DNA from: Nonomuraea gerenzanensis
GTDB lineage: Bacteria > Actinomycetota > Actinomycetes > Streptosporangiales > Streptosporangiaceae
DNA length: 64,000 nt
Reading direction: 5' to 3'
NCBI RefSeq assembly: GCF_020215645.1
Contig: NZ_CP084058.1
Span: 1,736,001 to 1,800,000 of the forward strand
In this document: in pieces, positions 15,342 to 26,076 of the stretch
Position numbering within the stretch: the stretch's first letter is position 1
Layout: every line of letters begins with the position of its first letter
Program-made: the position numbers and the translations under genes
Notes under the pieces: model-generated
Databases searched by the model: none
What the model saw: the letters and a program-made list of their open reading frames with translations, nothing else
What the model was told of the DNA's origin: nothing

Positions 15342-18300
15342 GTGCACGTCCCGGTTCACCCAGTCCGTTTCGTGACCGCCGCGGCCCTGTTCGACGGGCA
15401 CGACGCGGCGATCAACATCATGCGGCGCATCCTCCAGTCACAGGGGGCCGAGGTCATCCACCTCGGGCACAACCGTTCGGTGGACGAGATCGTCACGGCC
15501 GCCATCCAGGAGGACGTCCAGGGCGTGGCGATCAGCTCCTACCAGGGCGGCCACGTGGAGTTCTTCTCCTACCTGGTGGAGCTGCTGCGCGAGCGCGGCG
15601 CCGGGCACGTGAAGGTGTACGGCGGCGGCGGGGGAGTGATCGTCCCCGAGGAGATCGAGCTGCTGCACTCGCGCGGCGTGACCCGCATCTTCTCCCCCGA
15701 GGACGGGCAGCGGTACGGCCTGCCCGGCATGATCAACAAGCTGATCGAGGACTGCGACGTCGAGCTGGGCGATCCGCCGTCGGTGGAGGCCGTGGTCTCC
15801 GGCGACCAGGCCGCGCTGGCCCGCGCGATCACCCTCATCGAGGCGGGCCGCGCCCCCGAGGGGCTGGTCGAGGGCCTGCGCGCGGCCGGCAGGCAGGCTC
15901 CCGTGCTCGGCATCACCGGTACGGGCGGCTCCGGCAAGTCCTCGCTCACCGACGAGCTGGTCCGCAGGTTCCGCGTGGACAACGACGACAAGCTGCGCAT
16001 CGCGATCATCGCCATCGACCCGACCCGCAGGCGCGGCGGCGGTGCCCTGCTCGGCGACCGCATCAGGATGAACAGCCTGAGCCCCCAGACCTACTTCCGC
16101 TCCCTGGCCACCAGGGGCGCGGCCAACGAGGTGCCCGCCTGCCTCGACGACGTGATCACCGCCTGCCGCGCCGCGGGCCACGACCTGGTGATCGTGGAGA
16201 CGCCCGGCATCGGCCAGGGCGACGCGGGCATCGTGCCGCACGTGGACGTGCCGATCTACGTGATGACGCCGGAGTTCGGCGCGGCCTCCCAGCTGGAGAA
16301 GATCGACATGCTCGACTTCGCCGAGGCCGTGGTGATCAACAAGTTCGAGCGGCGCGGCGCCGAGGACGCCCTGCGCGACGTGCGCCGCCAGCTCGTCCGC
16401 AACCGCGAGGCGTTCGGCGCGGCCCCCGACGACATGCCGGTCTTCGGCACCATCGCCGCCCGCTACAACGACGCCGGAGTCACCGCCCTCTACCACCACC
16501 TCAAGCCGCTGCTGCCGACCGGCGCCGAGGGCTCGGGGCTGCTCGCGCCGGTGGAGGGCCGGGTCTCCAAGGCGTCGGCCGCCATCGTCCCGCCCGCCAG
16601 GTCGCGCTACCTGGCCGACATCGCCGAGACCGTGCGCGCCTACCACGCCGAGACGCTCGCGCAGGCCGAGGTGGCGCGGCGCCGCCAGCAGCTGGCCGCC
16701 GTCCGCGACCTGCTGACCGAGGAGGGGGAGCGGGAGATCGAGCGGGCCGGGCGGGAGCTGTCGGACGAGAGCCGCGCGCTGCTCGACGGCTGGCCCGCCG
16801 TCAAGGAGCGCTACACCGCCGACGAGCTGGTGGTGAAGGTGCGCGACCGCGAGATCCACACCCCGCTCTGGCGCGAGACGCTCTCCGGCAACCGCATCCC
16901 CCGGGTGGCGCTGCCTCGCTACAGCGACCACGGTGACCTGCTGCGCTTCCTCAGGAGCGAGAACCTGCCGGGCCTGTTCCCGTTCACGGCCGGGGTGTTC
17001 CCGTTCAAGCGCGACGACGAGGACCCGACCCGGATGTTCGCCGGCGAGGGCGACCCGTTCCGCACCAACAGGCGGTTCAAGCTGCTGTCGCAGGGGCAGC
17101 CCGCGACCCGGCTGTCCACGGCGTTCGACTCGGTGACGCTGTACGGCCACGACCCCGACCTCCGGCCCGACATTTACGGAAAAGTCGGCACTTCGGGGGT
17201 CTCCATCGCGACGCTCGACGACATGAAGGTGCTCTACGACGGCTTCGACCTGTCGGCGCCCAACACCTCGGTGTCCATGACGATCAACGGCCCGGCCCCG
17301 ACCATCCTGGCCTTCTACCTCAACGCCGCCGTCGACCAGGCCCTCGACCGCTTCCGCGGCGAGCACGGCCGCGACCCCGACGAGCAGGAGGAGCAAGAGC
17401 TGCGCGCCCGCACCCTGGCGACGGTCAGGGGCACGGTGCAGGCCGACATCCTCAAGGAGGACCAGGGGCAGAACACCTGCATCTTCTCCACCGAGTTCTC
17501 GCTGCGGATGATGGCCGACATCCAGCAGTGGTTCATCGAGAACGGCGTGAGGAACTTCTACTCGGTCTCGATCTCCGGCTACCACATCGCCGAGGCCGGC
17601 GCGAACCCCATCAGCCAGCTCGCCTTCACCCTGGCCAACGGCTTCACCTACGTGGAGGCGTACCTGGCCAGAGGGATGCGGATCGACGACTTCGCGCCCA
17701 ACCTGTCGTTCTTCTTCTCCAACGGCATGGACCCCGAGTACAGCGTGCTCGGCCGGGTGGCCCGCCGCATCTGGGCGGTGGCCATGCGCGAGCGCTACGG
17801 CGCCGGCGAGCGCTCGCAGAAGCTGAAGTACCACATCCAGACCTCGGGCCGCTCCCTGCACGCCCAGGAGATGAACTTCAACGACATCCGCACCACCCTC
17901 CAGGCCCTCATCGCCATCTACGACAACTGCAACAGCCTGCACACCAACGCCTTCGACGAGGCCGTGACCACCCCGTCGGCCGACTCCGTGCGCCGCGCCA
18001 TGGCCATCCAGCTCATCATCAACCGCGAGTGGGGCCTGGCCAGGAACGAGAACCCGCTGCAGGGCGCGTTCATCGTCGAGGAGCTGACGGACCTGGTGGA
18101 GGAGGCGGTGCTGAGCGAGTTCGAACGGCTGTCGGACCGGGGCGGCGTGCTCGGCGCGATGGAGACCGGCTACCAGCGCGGCAAGATCCAGGACGAGTCC
18201 ATGCTGTACGAGATGCGCAAGCACGACGGCTCGCTGCCCATCGTCGGCGTGAACACCTTCACCAAGGACACCGACGAGCCGGCGCCGCACCAGCTGGAGC

Positions 18301-18527
18301 TGGCCAGGGGCACCGAGGAGGAGAAGCAGTCGCAGCTGCGGCGGCTGCGCGACTTCCACGAGCGCAACCGCTCCGAGGCGCCCGTCCAGCTCGCCCGGCT
18401 GCGCGAGGTGGCGATGTCGGACGGCAACGCGTTCGCGGTGCTGATGGAGGCGGTCCGGCACTGCTCGCTGGGCCAGATCACCGACGCGCTGTTCGAGGCG
18501 GGCGGCCAGTACCGCCGCAACGTGTAG
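15342..18527 (+). CDS. icmF: Fused isobutyryl-CoA mutase / G-protein chaperone
   Basis: 1061 residues, the usual IcmF length. Domains in order: a B12-binding domain (residues 1-145) with the base-off motif D18-G-H20-D and the glycine-rich GGGGG loop; a MeaI-type GTPase chaperone with P-loop GTGGSGKSS near residues 191-199; and the acyl-CoA mutase barrel with [18 protein letters not shown] around 616. The enzyme interconverts isobutyryl-CoA and n-butyryl-CoA using adenosylcobalamin, linking valine breakdown to butyrate and polyketide extender supply; some homologues also accept pivalyl- or isovaleryl-CoA. The GTG start has AAGGAG upstream. It is a single gene, divergent from the dehydrogenase. 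I see no cobalamin riboswitch before it. Confidence 0.95.
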   Translation: MHVPVHPVRFVTAAALFDGHDAAINIMRRILQSQGAEVIHLGHNRSVDEIVTAAIQEDVQGVAISSYQGGHVEFFSYLVELLRERGAGHVKVYGGGGGVIVPEEIELLHSRGVTRIFSPEDGQRYGLPGMINKLIEDCDVELGDPPSVEAVVSGDQAALARAITLIEAGRAPEGLVEGLRAAGRQAPVLGITGTGGSGKSSLTDELVRRFRVDNDDKLRIAIIAIDPTRRRGGGALLGDRIRMNSLSPQTYFRSLATRGAANEVPACLDDVITACRAAGHDLVIVETPGIGQGDAGIVPHVDVPIYVMTPEFGAASQLEKIDMLDFAEAVVINKFERRGAEDALRDVRRQLVRNREAFGAAPDDMPVFGTIAARYNDAGVTALYHHLKPLLPTGAEGSGLLAPVEGRVSKASAAIVPPARSRYLADIAETVRAYHAETLAQAEVARRRQQLAAVRDLLTEEGEREIERAGRELSDESRALLDGWPAVKERYTADELVVKVRDREIHTPLWRETLSGNRIPRVALPRYSDHGDLLRFLRSENLPGLFPFTAGVFPFKRDDEDPTRMFAGEGDPFRTNRRFKLLSQGQPATRLSTAFDSVTLYGHDPDLRPDIYGKVGTSGVSIATLDDMKVLYDGFDLSAPNTSVSMTINGPAPTILAFYLNAAVDQALDRFRGEHGRDPDEQEEQELRARTLATVRGTVQADILKEDQGQNTCIFSTEFSLRMMADIQQWFIENGVRNFYSVSISGYHIAEAGANPISQLAFTLANGFTYVEAYLARGMRIDDFAPNLSFFFSNGMDPEYSVLGRVARRIWAVAMRERYGAGERSQKLKYHIQTSGRSLHAQEMNFNDIRTTLQALIAIYDNCNSLHTNAFDEAVTTPSADSVRRAMAIQLIINREWGLARNENPLQGAFIVEELTDLVEEAVLSEFERLSDRGGVLGAMETGYQRGKIQDESMLYEMRKHDGSLPIVGVNTFTKDTDEPAPHQLELARGTEEEKQSQLRRLRDFHERNRSEAPVQLARLREVAMSDGNAFAVLMEAVRHCSLGQITDALFEAGGQYRRNV

Positions 18528-18686
18528 GGGATCCGCCGCCGGCGGGGCTCGGTGGCACCGGCGTCAAGGCCGGCGTGCGCACGCGCGGCCAGCTCGGCTG
18601 GCACGCGGCCCGCCACGACCGGGCCTGATAGGCGGCGCCGATAGGATCACGATGCTGGGTGGAACATCGTTATCAGGAGGCTTTCC

Positions 18687-19176
<490 letters not shown>

Positions 19177-19184
<8 letters not shown>

Positions 19185-20088
19185 GCCCGCGACGCCCCGC
19201 CAGCTCGGCCTGGAAGGCCGCCGCCAGGTCGAGCAGGTGCTCATCGCTCGTGGCGGTGTGCTGCAGATCCAGGATGACCTCGTGCACCCCGGCCTCGGCC
19301 GCGGCGGCGAGGTAGGCGGCGATCTCGGCGACGGTGCCGCTCCTCGGCGGCGTGCCGTGCTCGGTGACCAGCGGGTTGGCGCGCAGGATCATGCGCAGCC
19401 CGGCGGGGTCGCGGCCGGCCTGCTCCGCGGCGCGGCACACGGTCCGCCACATCGAGGTGAGGGCGGGGATCGGCAGCGCGGCCGTCAGCCAGCCGTCGCC
19501 CCTGCGCCCGACGCGGCTCAGCGCCGCCTCGGAGAAGCCGGCCAGGTGCAGCGGCGGGCGCCGGACCGGCTTGGGCTCGATGTGGCTGGGCGGGATCGTC
19601 CACAGCTCGTGCTCGTACGACACCGGGTCGGTGCCCCAGATCGCCTCCAGCGCGTCGATCGTGGCCTCGTAGCGCCGGGCCCGGCCGCGCCAGGGCACGC
19701 CGGCGGCGGCGTACTCGTCGGAGGACCAGCCCAGCCCGAGCCCGGCCTCGAGCCGGCCGCCGCTGAGGTGGTCGATCGTGGTGAGCGATCGCGCCAGGAC
19801 GGCCGGGGGATACCAGCAGGCGTTGAGCGCGCTGGTGCCCAGCCGCACGGCGGACGTCGCCGACGCGGCGACGGACAGCACCGCGAACGGGTCGAGGAAG
19901 ACCCGGTGCGCCTCAGGGATCGTGCCGTCGCCCCCCGGGTAGCGGTCCTTCGGCTCCAGCGGTGTCAGCAGCCGGTCGCCCGCCCACAGGCTGCGCAGGC
20001 CCATGGATTCGGCCGCGCGTGCCACCCGCAGCACGCTGGACAGCTGCGCGAACCTGCCGAACTGCGGCACGGCCAGCCCGATCTCCAC
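19177..20088 (-). CDS. LLM-class F420-dependent oxidoreductase
   Basis: 303 residues with the luciferase-like TIM-barrel pattern: N-terminal [28 protein letters not shown], the central [20 protein letters not shown], and [11 protein letters not shown]. The C-terminal part ([12 protein letters not shown]) is typical of the F420-dependent LLM subgroup common in actinomycetes. These enzymes use reduced or oxidised F420 in hydride transfer to varied substrates; the substrate here cannot be told. The GTG start lies 4 nt after the stop of the upstream methyltransferase gene, so they are co-transcribed. Its end overlaps tpx by 8 bp tail to tail. Confidence 0.88.
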
Positions 20089-20092
20089 GGCC

Positions 20093-20902
20093 TCAGCCCT
20101 TCCTGCCCACGCCGCACAGGGTCAGCGACGACTCGGGGCCGTCGACGAAGTCGATCAGGTCGGCCTGCTCGGGACGCCACTCGGGCAGCCAGACCAGGCC
20201 AGGGGCCACCAGCTCGAACCCCCGGAACAGCCCGGCGATCCGCTCCCGCCCGCGCAGCGTGAGCGGCGCGTCGGCGCCCTGATAGACCTCGGTGGCCCGC
20301 TCGACGAAGGCGGCCCTGGCCTCGCTGGTGCCGTGCGACAGCACCAGGTGGCTGCCGGGCGCCAGGGCGTCGCGCAGCGTCGCGACGATCTCCTCGGGGC
20401 CGTCGGCGTCGGTGACGTGGTGCAGGACCGCCGTCAGCAGCACGCCCACCGGCCGGTCGAAGTCGAGCGCCCGCTGCACCTCGGGATCCTTCAGCAGCGC
20501 CTCCGGCTCACGCAGGTCGCCCTTGACCACGGTCGTGTCGCCCTGGCCTGCCAGCAGCGCCCTGGCGTGCACGAGCACCACGGGGTCGCGATCGACGTAG
20601 ACCACCCGCGCCGCGGGGGCCACCTCGTGCACGTTGCCGCGGGCGGGCAGCCCCGTGCCGATGTCGAGGAACTGCTCGACGCCGGACGCGGCGAGCAAGC
20701 GCACCGCCCGGCCCAGGAACGCGCGGTTGGCCCGGGCCGCCGCCCGCAGCTCGGGGGCCACCTCCAGGATCCGCTCCGCCGCCGCGCGGTCGGCCGGGAA
20801 GTGGTCCTTGCCGCCGAGGTAGTAGTCGTGGAGCCTGGCCACGCTGGGCGTCTTCGGATCGAAGCCGAGCGACTCACGCTGCAACCGTCGTCCCCCGATC
20901 AC
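20093..20902 (-). CDS. SAM-dependent methyltransferase, Methyltransf_19 (DUF574) family
   Basis: 269 residues with the family opening FDPKTPSVARLHDYYLGGKDHF and the SAM motif FLDIGTGLPARGNVHEV, then VVYVDRDPVVLVHARALL. This family is greatly expanded in actinomycetes and mostly uncharacterised. No membrane segment. It is the first gene of a two-gene transcript with the LLM oxidoreductase and divergent from the BtuF-like gene, with a 68-bp intergenic region. The pairing of a methyltransferase with an F420 enzyme could point to a small tailoring step, but there is no other support. Confidence 0.9.
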   Translation of the reverse strand: MIGGRRLQRESLGFDPKTPSVARLHDYYLGGKDHFPADRAAAERILEVAPELRAAARANRAFLGRAVRLLAASGVEQFLDIGTGLPARGNVHEVAPAARVVYVDRDPVVLVHARALLAGQGDTTVVKGDLREPEALLKDPEVQRALDFDRPVGVLLTAVLHHVTDADGPEEIVATLRDALAPGSHLVLSHGTSEARAAFVERATEVYQGADAPLTLRGRERIAGLFRGFELVAPGLVWLPEWRPEQADLIDFVDGPESSLTLCGVGRKG

Positions 20903-20970
20903 GAGTCAACGATCTTTGGTCCGGAGTCTACGGCCCCGGGCCGACAAACGATCATCATAGGCTTACCGAT

Positions 20971-21717
20971 GTGGATGACACCGGTATCGCCGTGAAGATT
21001 CCCGGCACCGTGCGGCGCATCGTCTCCCTGGTGCCCTCGCTGACCGAGTCGGTGGCGGCGACCCTGCCCGGCGCGCTGGTCGGGGCGACCGACTGGTGCT
21101 CCCACCCGCCGGGCCTCGACGTGGCCAGGGTCAGGGGCACCAAGAACCCCGACCTCGACGCGATCAGGCGGCTCGCCCCCGACGTGGTGCTGGCCAACGC
21201 CGAGGAGAACCGGCCGCCCGACATCGAGGCCCTGCGCGAGTCGGGCGTGCCGGTGTGGGTGACCAGGATCGAGACGGTGGAGGAGGCTTTCGCCTCGCTG
21301 GAGCGCATGTTCGCGGTCGCGTGCCGTACGGAGCCGCCCGCGTGGCTGGCGCGGGCACGGCAGGCGTGGCGGGCGCCCTACGACGGGCCGAGACGGACGG
21401 CGATCGTGCCCATCTGGCGCCGGCCGTGGATGGTGGTGGGGCGCGACACCTTCACCGGCGACGTGCTGCGGCGCCTCGGCGTCGACAACCTCTACGCCGG
21501 CCACCCCGAGCGCTACCCCAAGGTCCCGCTCGCCGAGCTGAACGAGCGCCGGCCCGACCTCGTGGTGCTGCCCGACGAGCCCTACGCGTTCAGCCCGAGC
21601 GACGGCCCCGAGTCCTTCCCCGGGCTGCGCTGCGCGCCGGTCAGCGGCAGGCTGCTCACCTGGTACGGCCCCTCCCTCGTCGAGGCGCCCGCCCTGCTGC
21701 TGCGCGCGCTCAGTTGA
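20971..21717 (+). CDS. Helical-backbone metal receptor, BtuF-like cobalamin-binding protein without signal peptide
   Basis: 248 residues with the class III solute-binding fold of BtuF: VRRIVSLVPSLTESVAAT, DWCSHPPGLD, and NPDLDAIRRLAPDVVLANAEENR. Unlike true periplasmic BtuF it has neither signal peptide nor lipobox, so it is probably cytosolic; such versions occur widely in actinomycetes next to unrelated genes. It may bind a corrinoid or metal chelate. No BtuCD transport genes are adjacent, though icmF nearby needs adenosylcobalamin. The GTG start follows a short leader. The stop overlaps the convergent ROK gene by 8 bp. Confidence 0.82.
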   Translation: MDDTGIAVKIPGTVRRIVSLVPSLTESVAATLPGALVGATDWCSHPPGLDVARVRGTKNPDLDAIRRLAPDVVLANAEENRPPDIEALRESGVPVWVTRIETVEEAFASLERMFAVACRTEPPAWLARARQAWRAPYDGPRRTAIVPIWRRPWMVVGRDTFTGDVLRRLGVDNLYAGHPERYPKVPLAELNERRPDLVVLPDEPYAFSPSDGPESFPGLRCAPVSGRLLTWYGPSLVEAPALLLRALS

Positions 21718-22867
21718 CCAGGTCCGCCCTGGCGGCCAGGGCCGCGTCCACGGAGGCGGGGGAGAGCACGTGCTCCATGACGATCACCGCCATCCCGACG
21801 ATCCCGGCCCGGTCGCCGAGCGAGCTGGTGACGATCTCCAGGTTCCGGGTCGTGTACGGCAGGCTGCGCCGGTAGACGATCTCCCTGATGCCGGTCAGGT
21901 AGTGCTCCCTGGTCTGCGCCATGTCCCCGGCCAGCACCAGCACGCCCGGGTTGAGCAGGCTGACCGCGGTGGCCAGCACCACGCCCAGCGTGCGCCCGGC
22001 CTCCTGGACACAGGCGATGGCCTCCGGGTCGCCCGCCTGCACGAGCCTGACGACGTCGCGGCTGGAGGTCACGCCCAGGTCGGTCGCCACGGCGTGGCCG
22101 CTGGCCAGCGACGCCACGCAGCCGCGCGAGCCGCAGGTGCAGACCCGGTCGTCCGTCTCGCGCAGCCGCACGTGCCCGATGTTGCCCGCGGCCTCCTCGA
22201 CGCCGCGGTAGATCTGCCCGTCGAGGATGATGCCGGTCCCGATGCCGGTGGAGACCTTGATGAGGATCAGCGAGTCGGTGTCGCGCCAGAACGACCACCA
22301 CTCGCCCAGCGCCATCGCGTTCGCGTCGTTCTCCACCAGGATCGGCACGTCGAAGGTGGTGCCGATCGCCTCGCGCACCGGGTGGTCGTCCCAGCCGGGC
22401 ATCAGGAACGACCTGATCACCCGCCCGGTCGTGTGGTCGACCGAGCCGGGCAGGTCGAGGCCGATCCCGCACACCTCGTCCGCCGGCCGCCCCACCCGGT
22501 CCAGCATGCGCTGGAACGCCTCCCGCACCCACGACAGCACGGCGTCGGGGCCGAGTTCGATGCGCATCTCCGTGCGTTCCTCGGCCATGGGCCGGGCGGC
22601 CAGGTCGGTGAGCGCCACCCTGGCGTGGGTGGCTCCCAGGTCGGCCACCAGCATCAGGCGCCTGGTGGCGTCCACGTCGAGCACCGAGGGCGGTCGCCCG
22701 CCCCCGGAGGTGCCGACGCCGGACTCGTGGATGTAGCCGGCGTCGATGAGCCGGTCGACCCGATCAGTGATCGTCGACCGGGACAGGCCGGTGAACTCGA
22801 TCAGTTCCTTGCGGGTCCGGCAGGAGCCATCACGGATGAGCTGGAGGATCTGCCCTGCCGTCAGCAT
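21710..22867 (-). CDS. ROK-family transcriptional regulator
   Basis: 385 residues. Residues 1-65 are a winged helix (ILQLIRDG, then KELIEFTGLSRSTITDRVDRLI). The rest is a ROK domain with ATP/sugar-binding motifs DLGATHAR, LVENDANAMALGEWW and GTGIGTGIILDG. The zinc motif is CTCGSRGCVA; the Glu usual after the last Cys is replaced by Ala, which may weaken any sugar-kinase activity and fits a pure regulator. It is the last gene of a minus operon, 3 nt after the MalG-type permease, and is the natural regulator of that sugar operon and of the divergent MDR-isomerase-GH63 operon. The inverted repeat at 26997-27034 is a candidate operator. Confidence 0.88.
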   Translation of the reverse strand: MLTAGQILQLIRDGSCRTRKELIEFTGLSRSTITDRVDRLIDAGYIHESGVGTSGGGRPPSVLDVDATRRLMLVADLGATHARVALTDLAARPMAEERTEMRIELGPDAVLSWVREAFQRMLDRVGRPADEVCGIGLDLPGSVDHTTGRVIRSFLMPGWDDHPVREAIGTTFDVPILVENDANAMALGEWWSFWRDTDSLILIKVSTGIGTGIILDGQIYRGVEEAAGNIGHVRLRETDDRVCTCGSRGCVASLASGHAVATDLGVTSSRDVVRLVQAGDPEAIACVQEAGRTLGVVLATAVSLLNPGVLVLAGDMAQTREHYLTGIREIVYRRSLPYTTRNLEIVTSSLGDRAGIVGMAVIVMEHVLSPASVDAALAARADLVN

Positions 22868-22870
22868 GGT

Positions 22871-23722
22871 CTATCCCTTCTCCGCTCCTGCGGTGAGGCC
22901 CTCCGTCAGCAGTCGCTCACTGGCGAAGAACACGATCACGATGGGCAGCGTGAGCACCACCGATCCAGCCATCAGGACCGTCGTCGGGATCTCTATGCTC
23001 CCCGCCAGCTGAGACAGCCCCAGGGAGACGGTCCAGCTCTCCCTCCTCTCCACCAGGAAGAGCAGAGCGAACAGGAACTCGTTCCAGGCGATCATGAACG
23101 CGTAGAGGCCGGTGGCCATCAGCGCCGGCTTGGACAGCGGCAGCACCACGCGCCAGATGGTCGACAACCTCGTGCACCCGTCGATCGCCGCCGCTTCCTC
23201 CACGCTCTGCGGCACGGTCTCGAAGTAGTTGCGGAGCATGTATACCGTGACGGGCACCGTTTGCGCGATATACACGAGGATCAGTCCGATCAGCGACCCG
23301 CGCAGCCCGATCATGGTGAACAGCACGAACAGCGGGATGGCCAGCACGATCGCCGGGAACAGGTACACCGCCAGGAAGAGGAAGTGCACCTGGCGGCGGC
23401 CGAAGAAGCGCAGCCGCGCGACCGCGTACGCGCCGGGGATCGAGATCAGCAGCGTGACCGCCACGGAGGCGACCGAGATGATCGCGCTGTTCTTGAGGAA
23501 GGTCAGGAACCCCTGCCGGGTCAGCACGTTCGCGTACGTGTCCAGGGTGATGCTGCTCGGCCAGAGCGAGCCCGGCTCCAGGATGAGCTCCTGGATGTCG
23601 CGTACCGACAGCATCACCATGTAGAAGAACGGGAACGCGGTGATCAGGAAGAGGAACGCGATCACCAGTGGCCTGGCCAGCCTGAGCAGCCCGCGCTCGA
23701 ACCTATCTCTGCTCACGTTCAC
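22871..23722 (-). CDS. Carbohydrate ABC transporter permease, MalG type
   Basis: 283 residues with six predicted helices (first LVIAFLFLITAFPFFYMVML) and EAA loop EAAAIDGCTRL. The GTG at 23722 overlaps the end of the MalF-type gene by 20 nt; a second GTG at 23716 would give a 14-nt overlap. The gene is third in the isomerase-binding protein-MalF-MalG-ROK operon. It forms the channel with the MalF-type protein. No ATPase gene is in the operon, so a shared ATPase is expected. Confidence 0.9.
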   Translation of the reverse strand: MNVSRDRFERGLLRLARPLVIAFLFLITAFPFFYMVMLSVRDIQELILEPGSLWPSSITLDTYANVLTRQGFLTFLKNSAIISVASVAVTLLISIPGAYAVARLRFFGRRQVHFLFLAVYLFPAIVLAIPLFVLFTMIGLRGSLIGLILVYIAQTVPVTVYMLRNYFETVPQSVEEAAAIDGCTRLSTIWRVVLPLSKPALMATGLYAFMIAWNEFLFALLFLVERRESWTVSLGLSQLAGSIEIPTTVLMAGSVVLTLPIVIVFFASERLLTEGLTAGAEKG

Positions 23723-24674
23723 CCCCGGCGAAGAACCTCAGGTAGATGACCAGGAAGACGACCAGGAAGACGGCCAGCACGATCGCCTGCGCCGCAGCGG
23801 CCCCGATGTCGTCGCGCGAGGTCAGGAAGTTGTAGACGCGCACGCTGACCACCTCGGTGCCGGCCCCGCCGCCGGTCAGCAGGTAGACGTCGTCGAACTT
23901 GGTGAAGGTGAACACGAACCGCAGCACCGCCAGCAGCGCGATCACCGACCACAGCTGCGGCAGGATCACGTAGCGGAAGAGCTGCGTCGGCGCGGCCCCG
24001 TCGACCACCGCGGCCTCCTCCAGGTCCGCCGGCATGGCCTGCAGCCTGGCCAGGATGAACAGGAACGCGAACGGGAAGTACCGCCAGGCCTCGAACAGGA
24101 TCACCGTCAGCAGCGCCACCGGGATCTTGAAGCCGAGGAAGTCGCCCTGGGCCTGCGTGAGGAACGCGATCGGCTCGCTCAGCCAGGTGTTGACGATGCC
24201 GTACTGGGGGTTGAGCATCGTCTCCCACAGGAACGTCACGGCCACGACCGGCGCCACGTACGGGATCAGGATCGAGGCCCTGATGAGGGTCCTGCCCATG
24301 AACCTCTCCCGCAGCGCCAGCGCGGCCACCAGCCCGAACACGATCGACAGCCCCGTGCCGGCCACCGTGTAGACGAGCGTGTTGGCCAGGGACGTCCAGA
24401 AGCCCGGCTCGGAGATGACGTAGGTGAAGTTCTCCAGCGTGTACTGCCCGAAGACGCCGGTCCGGCGGATGTTGATCAGCCGCACGCTCTGGAACGCCAG
24501 CATGATCGCCCACAGCAGCGGCAGCACCACCACGACGAGCGTGATGATCAGCGTGGGGGAGATGAGCAGCAGCCCGGCCCTGGCCTCCTGCTCCCGCAGC
24601 GTGCGCCCGCGCCGCCTGCGCCGCGGAGGAGGCGCCGCCCGCCTGGGGCGTGGCGGCGCGCTCTGCCCGGTCAC
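23703..24674 (-). CDS. Carbohydrate ABC transporter permease, MalF type
   Basis: 323 residues. The N-terminal 40 residues are rich in Pro and Arg (PPPRRRRRGR), followed by six predicted membrane helices and the EAA loop EEAAVVDGAAPT. The GTG at 24674 overlaps the binding-protein stop by 4 nt (GTGA). It pairs with the MalG-type protein at 22871. The sugar is unknown; by its neighbours it would be the glycoside handled by the isomerases, dehydrogenases and GH63 enzyme of this island. Confidence 0.9.
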   Translation of the reverse strand: MTGQSAPPRPRRAAPPPRRRRRGRTLREQEARAGLLLISPTLIITLVVVVLPLLWAIMLAFQSVRLINIRRTGVFGQYTLENFTYVISEPGFWTSLANTLVYTVAGTGLSIVFGLVAALALRERFMGRTLIRASILIPYVAPVVAVTFLWETMLNPQYGIVNTWLSEPIAFLTQAQGDFLGFKIPVALLTVILFEAWRYFPFAFLFILARLQAMPADLEEAAVVDGAAPTQLFRYVILPQLWSVIALLAVLRFVFTFTKFDDVYLLTGGGAGTEVVSVRVYNFLTSRDDIGAAAAQAIVLAVFLVVFLVIYLRFFAGGEREQR

Positions 24675-26044
24675 TGGCGGATCCCGCGCTTGATGGTCTC
24701 CACGTCCTGCTGGGCCTGCTGGGCGGCCTGCTGCGGCGTCAGCGTGCCATCGACGATCGCGCTCAGCGCCTTGGGCACCGGCAGCTCACCCATCGTGGCG
24801 CCGATCAGCTTGCCCTGACCCTGGGCGATGCCCCAGCGGGCGAAGGTGTCGGGGCTGGCGCGCAGGGCGTCGAGCACCTCGGCCGGATAGATGTCGGCCA
24901 GCGGCTTCTTGGTGTCCACCCCGGCCGGCAGCTTGTTCCACTGCTCCTCGAAGCCCTTACGGGTGGGGAACTTGCCCTCCGGCGCCATGCCGAGCCAGCG
25001 CACGTAGCCCTCGTTCATCATGTACGAGACGAACGTGGCGGCCGGCTCCTTGGCGGCGTCGCTGGTGATCGCCCAGGAGACGATCTCGCCGTACTGGGCG
25101 GGCGCGCTCCCGTCGGGCCCCTTCAGCGCCGTGACGACGCCGGTGTTCTCGGCCAGCCACTCCGGGTCCTCGCGGCATTCCGCGCAGCTCGGCAGCGCGT
25201 CCTTACGGAGCCCGGCCATCTCGTCGAGGATGAAGGACGACCAGACCATCATGGCCGCCTTGCCCGAGAAGTAGGTGGCCCTGGTGGTGTCGACGTCCTG
25301 CTTGCCCTTGACGGAGTGGTTCATCACCTGCTTCGAGTAGAAGTCGAAGGACTTCACGCACTGCGGCGAGTTGAGGGCGACGTTTCCGGAGTTGTCCACC
25401 ATCTGGCAGTTGTTCGCGAGCGCCACGTGCTCGAAGCTCTGCGCGGTGAAGGAGTCCTTAGGCGCGATGGCGAGCGTGATGCCGGCGACCCCGCCGGTGT
25501 TCAGCTTGGCCGCCGCCGCCTCCAGCGCCTCATAGCTGTCGGGCGGCTGCAGCCCGGCCTTCTCGAACAGGTCCTTCCGGTAGAGGATGAGCTGCGCCCA
25601 CCCGTCGCTGGGCACCGCGAGCAGCTTGCCGCCCGAGGTGTCGAGCTCCAGGGCGCGCGGTGAGAACGTGTCGCGGCCGAGGCGATCGACGATCTGGCCG
25701 GGGGTCTCGGTGTCGAGCAGGTCGTTGGCCTCCATCTCGCGGATGGAGGCCAGCGGCAGCGCGCCGATCACGTCGGGCAGGTCGTCGGCCGCGGCGGCCG
25801 CGGTGAGGGTCTGGCTGAACTGGTCCTCGGCGACGCCGACCAGCTTCACCTTGATGCCGGTCTTCTGCGTGAACTCGGCGACGATCGCGTTCTGCACGGC
25901 CATCCGGTCCTCGAGGTTCTCCTCGGTCCAGACCGTGATCTCGTTGCTCGTTGACGACTGCTCGCCGCCGCCGCCCGAGCAGGCCGTCAGGGAGGCGGCG
26001 GCCAGCAGGGCGACAGAGAGGACGGCGGTTACCTTCGTCGGCAT
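24671..26044 (-). CDS. Sugar-binding lipoprotein of an ABC importer
   Basis: 457 residues from the ATG at 26044, which has GAGGAG 7 nt upstream and opens a lipoprotein signal (VLSVALLAAASLTACSGGGG). A longer frame to 26155 is out of keeping with this. The mature part is a family 1 solute-binding protein (ITVWTEENLEDRMAVQNAIV, QKTGIKVKLVGVAEDQFSQT, LPDVIGALP). It follows the isomerase gene by 32 bp and is chained to two permeases and the ROK gene. It delivers an unidentified sugar to the permease pair. Confidence 0.9.
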   Translation of the reverse strand: MPTKVTAVLSVALLAAASLTACSGGGGEQSSTSNEITVWTEENLEDRMAVQNAIVAEFTQKTGIKVKLVGVAEDQFSQTLTAAAAADDLPDVIGALPLASIREMEANDLLDTETPGQIVDRLGRDTFSPRALELDTSGGKLLAVPSDGWAQLILYRKDLFEKAGLQPPDSYEALEAAAAKLNTGGVAGITLAIAPKDSFTAQSFEHVALANNCQMVDNSGNVALNSPQCVKSFDFYSKQVMNHSVKGKQDVDTTRATYFSGKAAMMVWSSFILDEMAGLRKDALPSCAECREDPEWLAENTGVVTALKGPDGSAPAQYGEIVSWAITSDAAKEPAATFVSYMMNEGYVRWLGMAPEGKFPTRKGFEEQWNKLPAGVDTKKPLADIYPAEVLDALRASPDTFARWGIAQGQGKLIGATMGELPVPKALSAIVDGTLTPQQAAQQAQQDVETIKRGIRQ

Positions 26045-26076
26045 GGCACGCTCCTCTGGTTGGGGATATGCCGCCC

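Noticed and set aside
15438..18461. A 1007-residue minus-strand frame opposite icmF
   Set aside because: It is the antisense of a strongly biased gene, rich in His/Leu/Arg/Gly, with no start context and no recognisable domain.
20093..21717. Secondary-metabolite gene cluster around the methyltransferase, LLM enzyme and FAD monooxygenase
   Set aside because: No core synthase (PKS, NRPS, terpene cyclase or RiPP precursor) is present, and the genes are dispersed over many kilobases.
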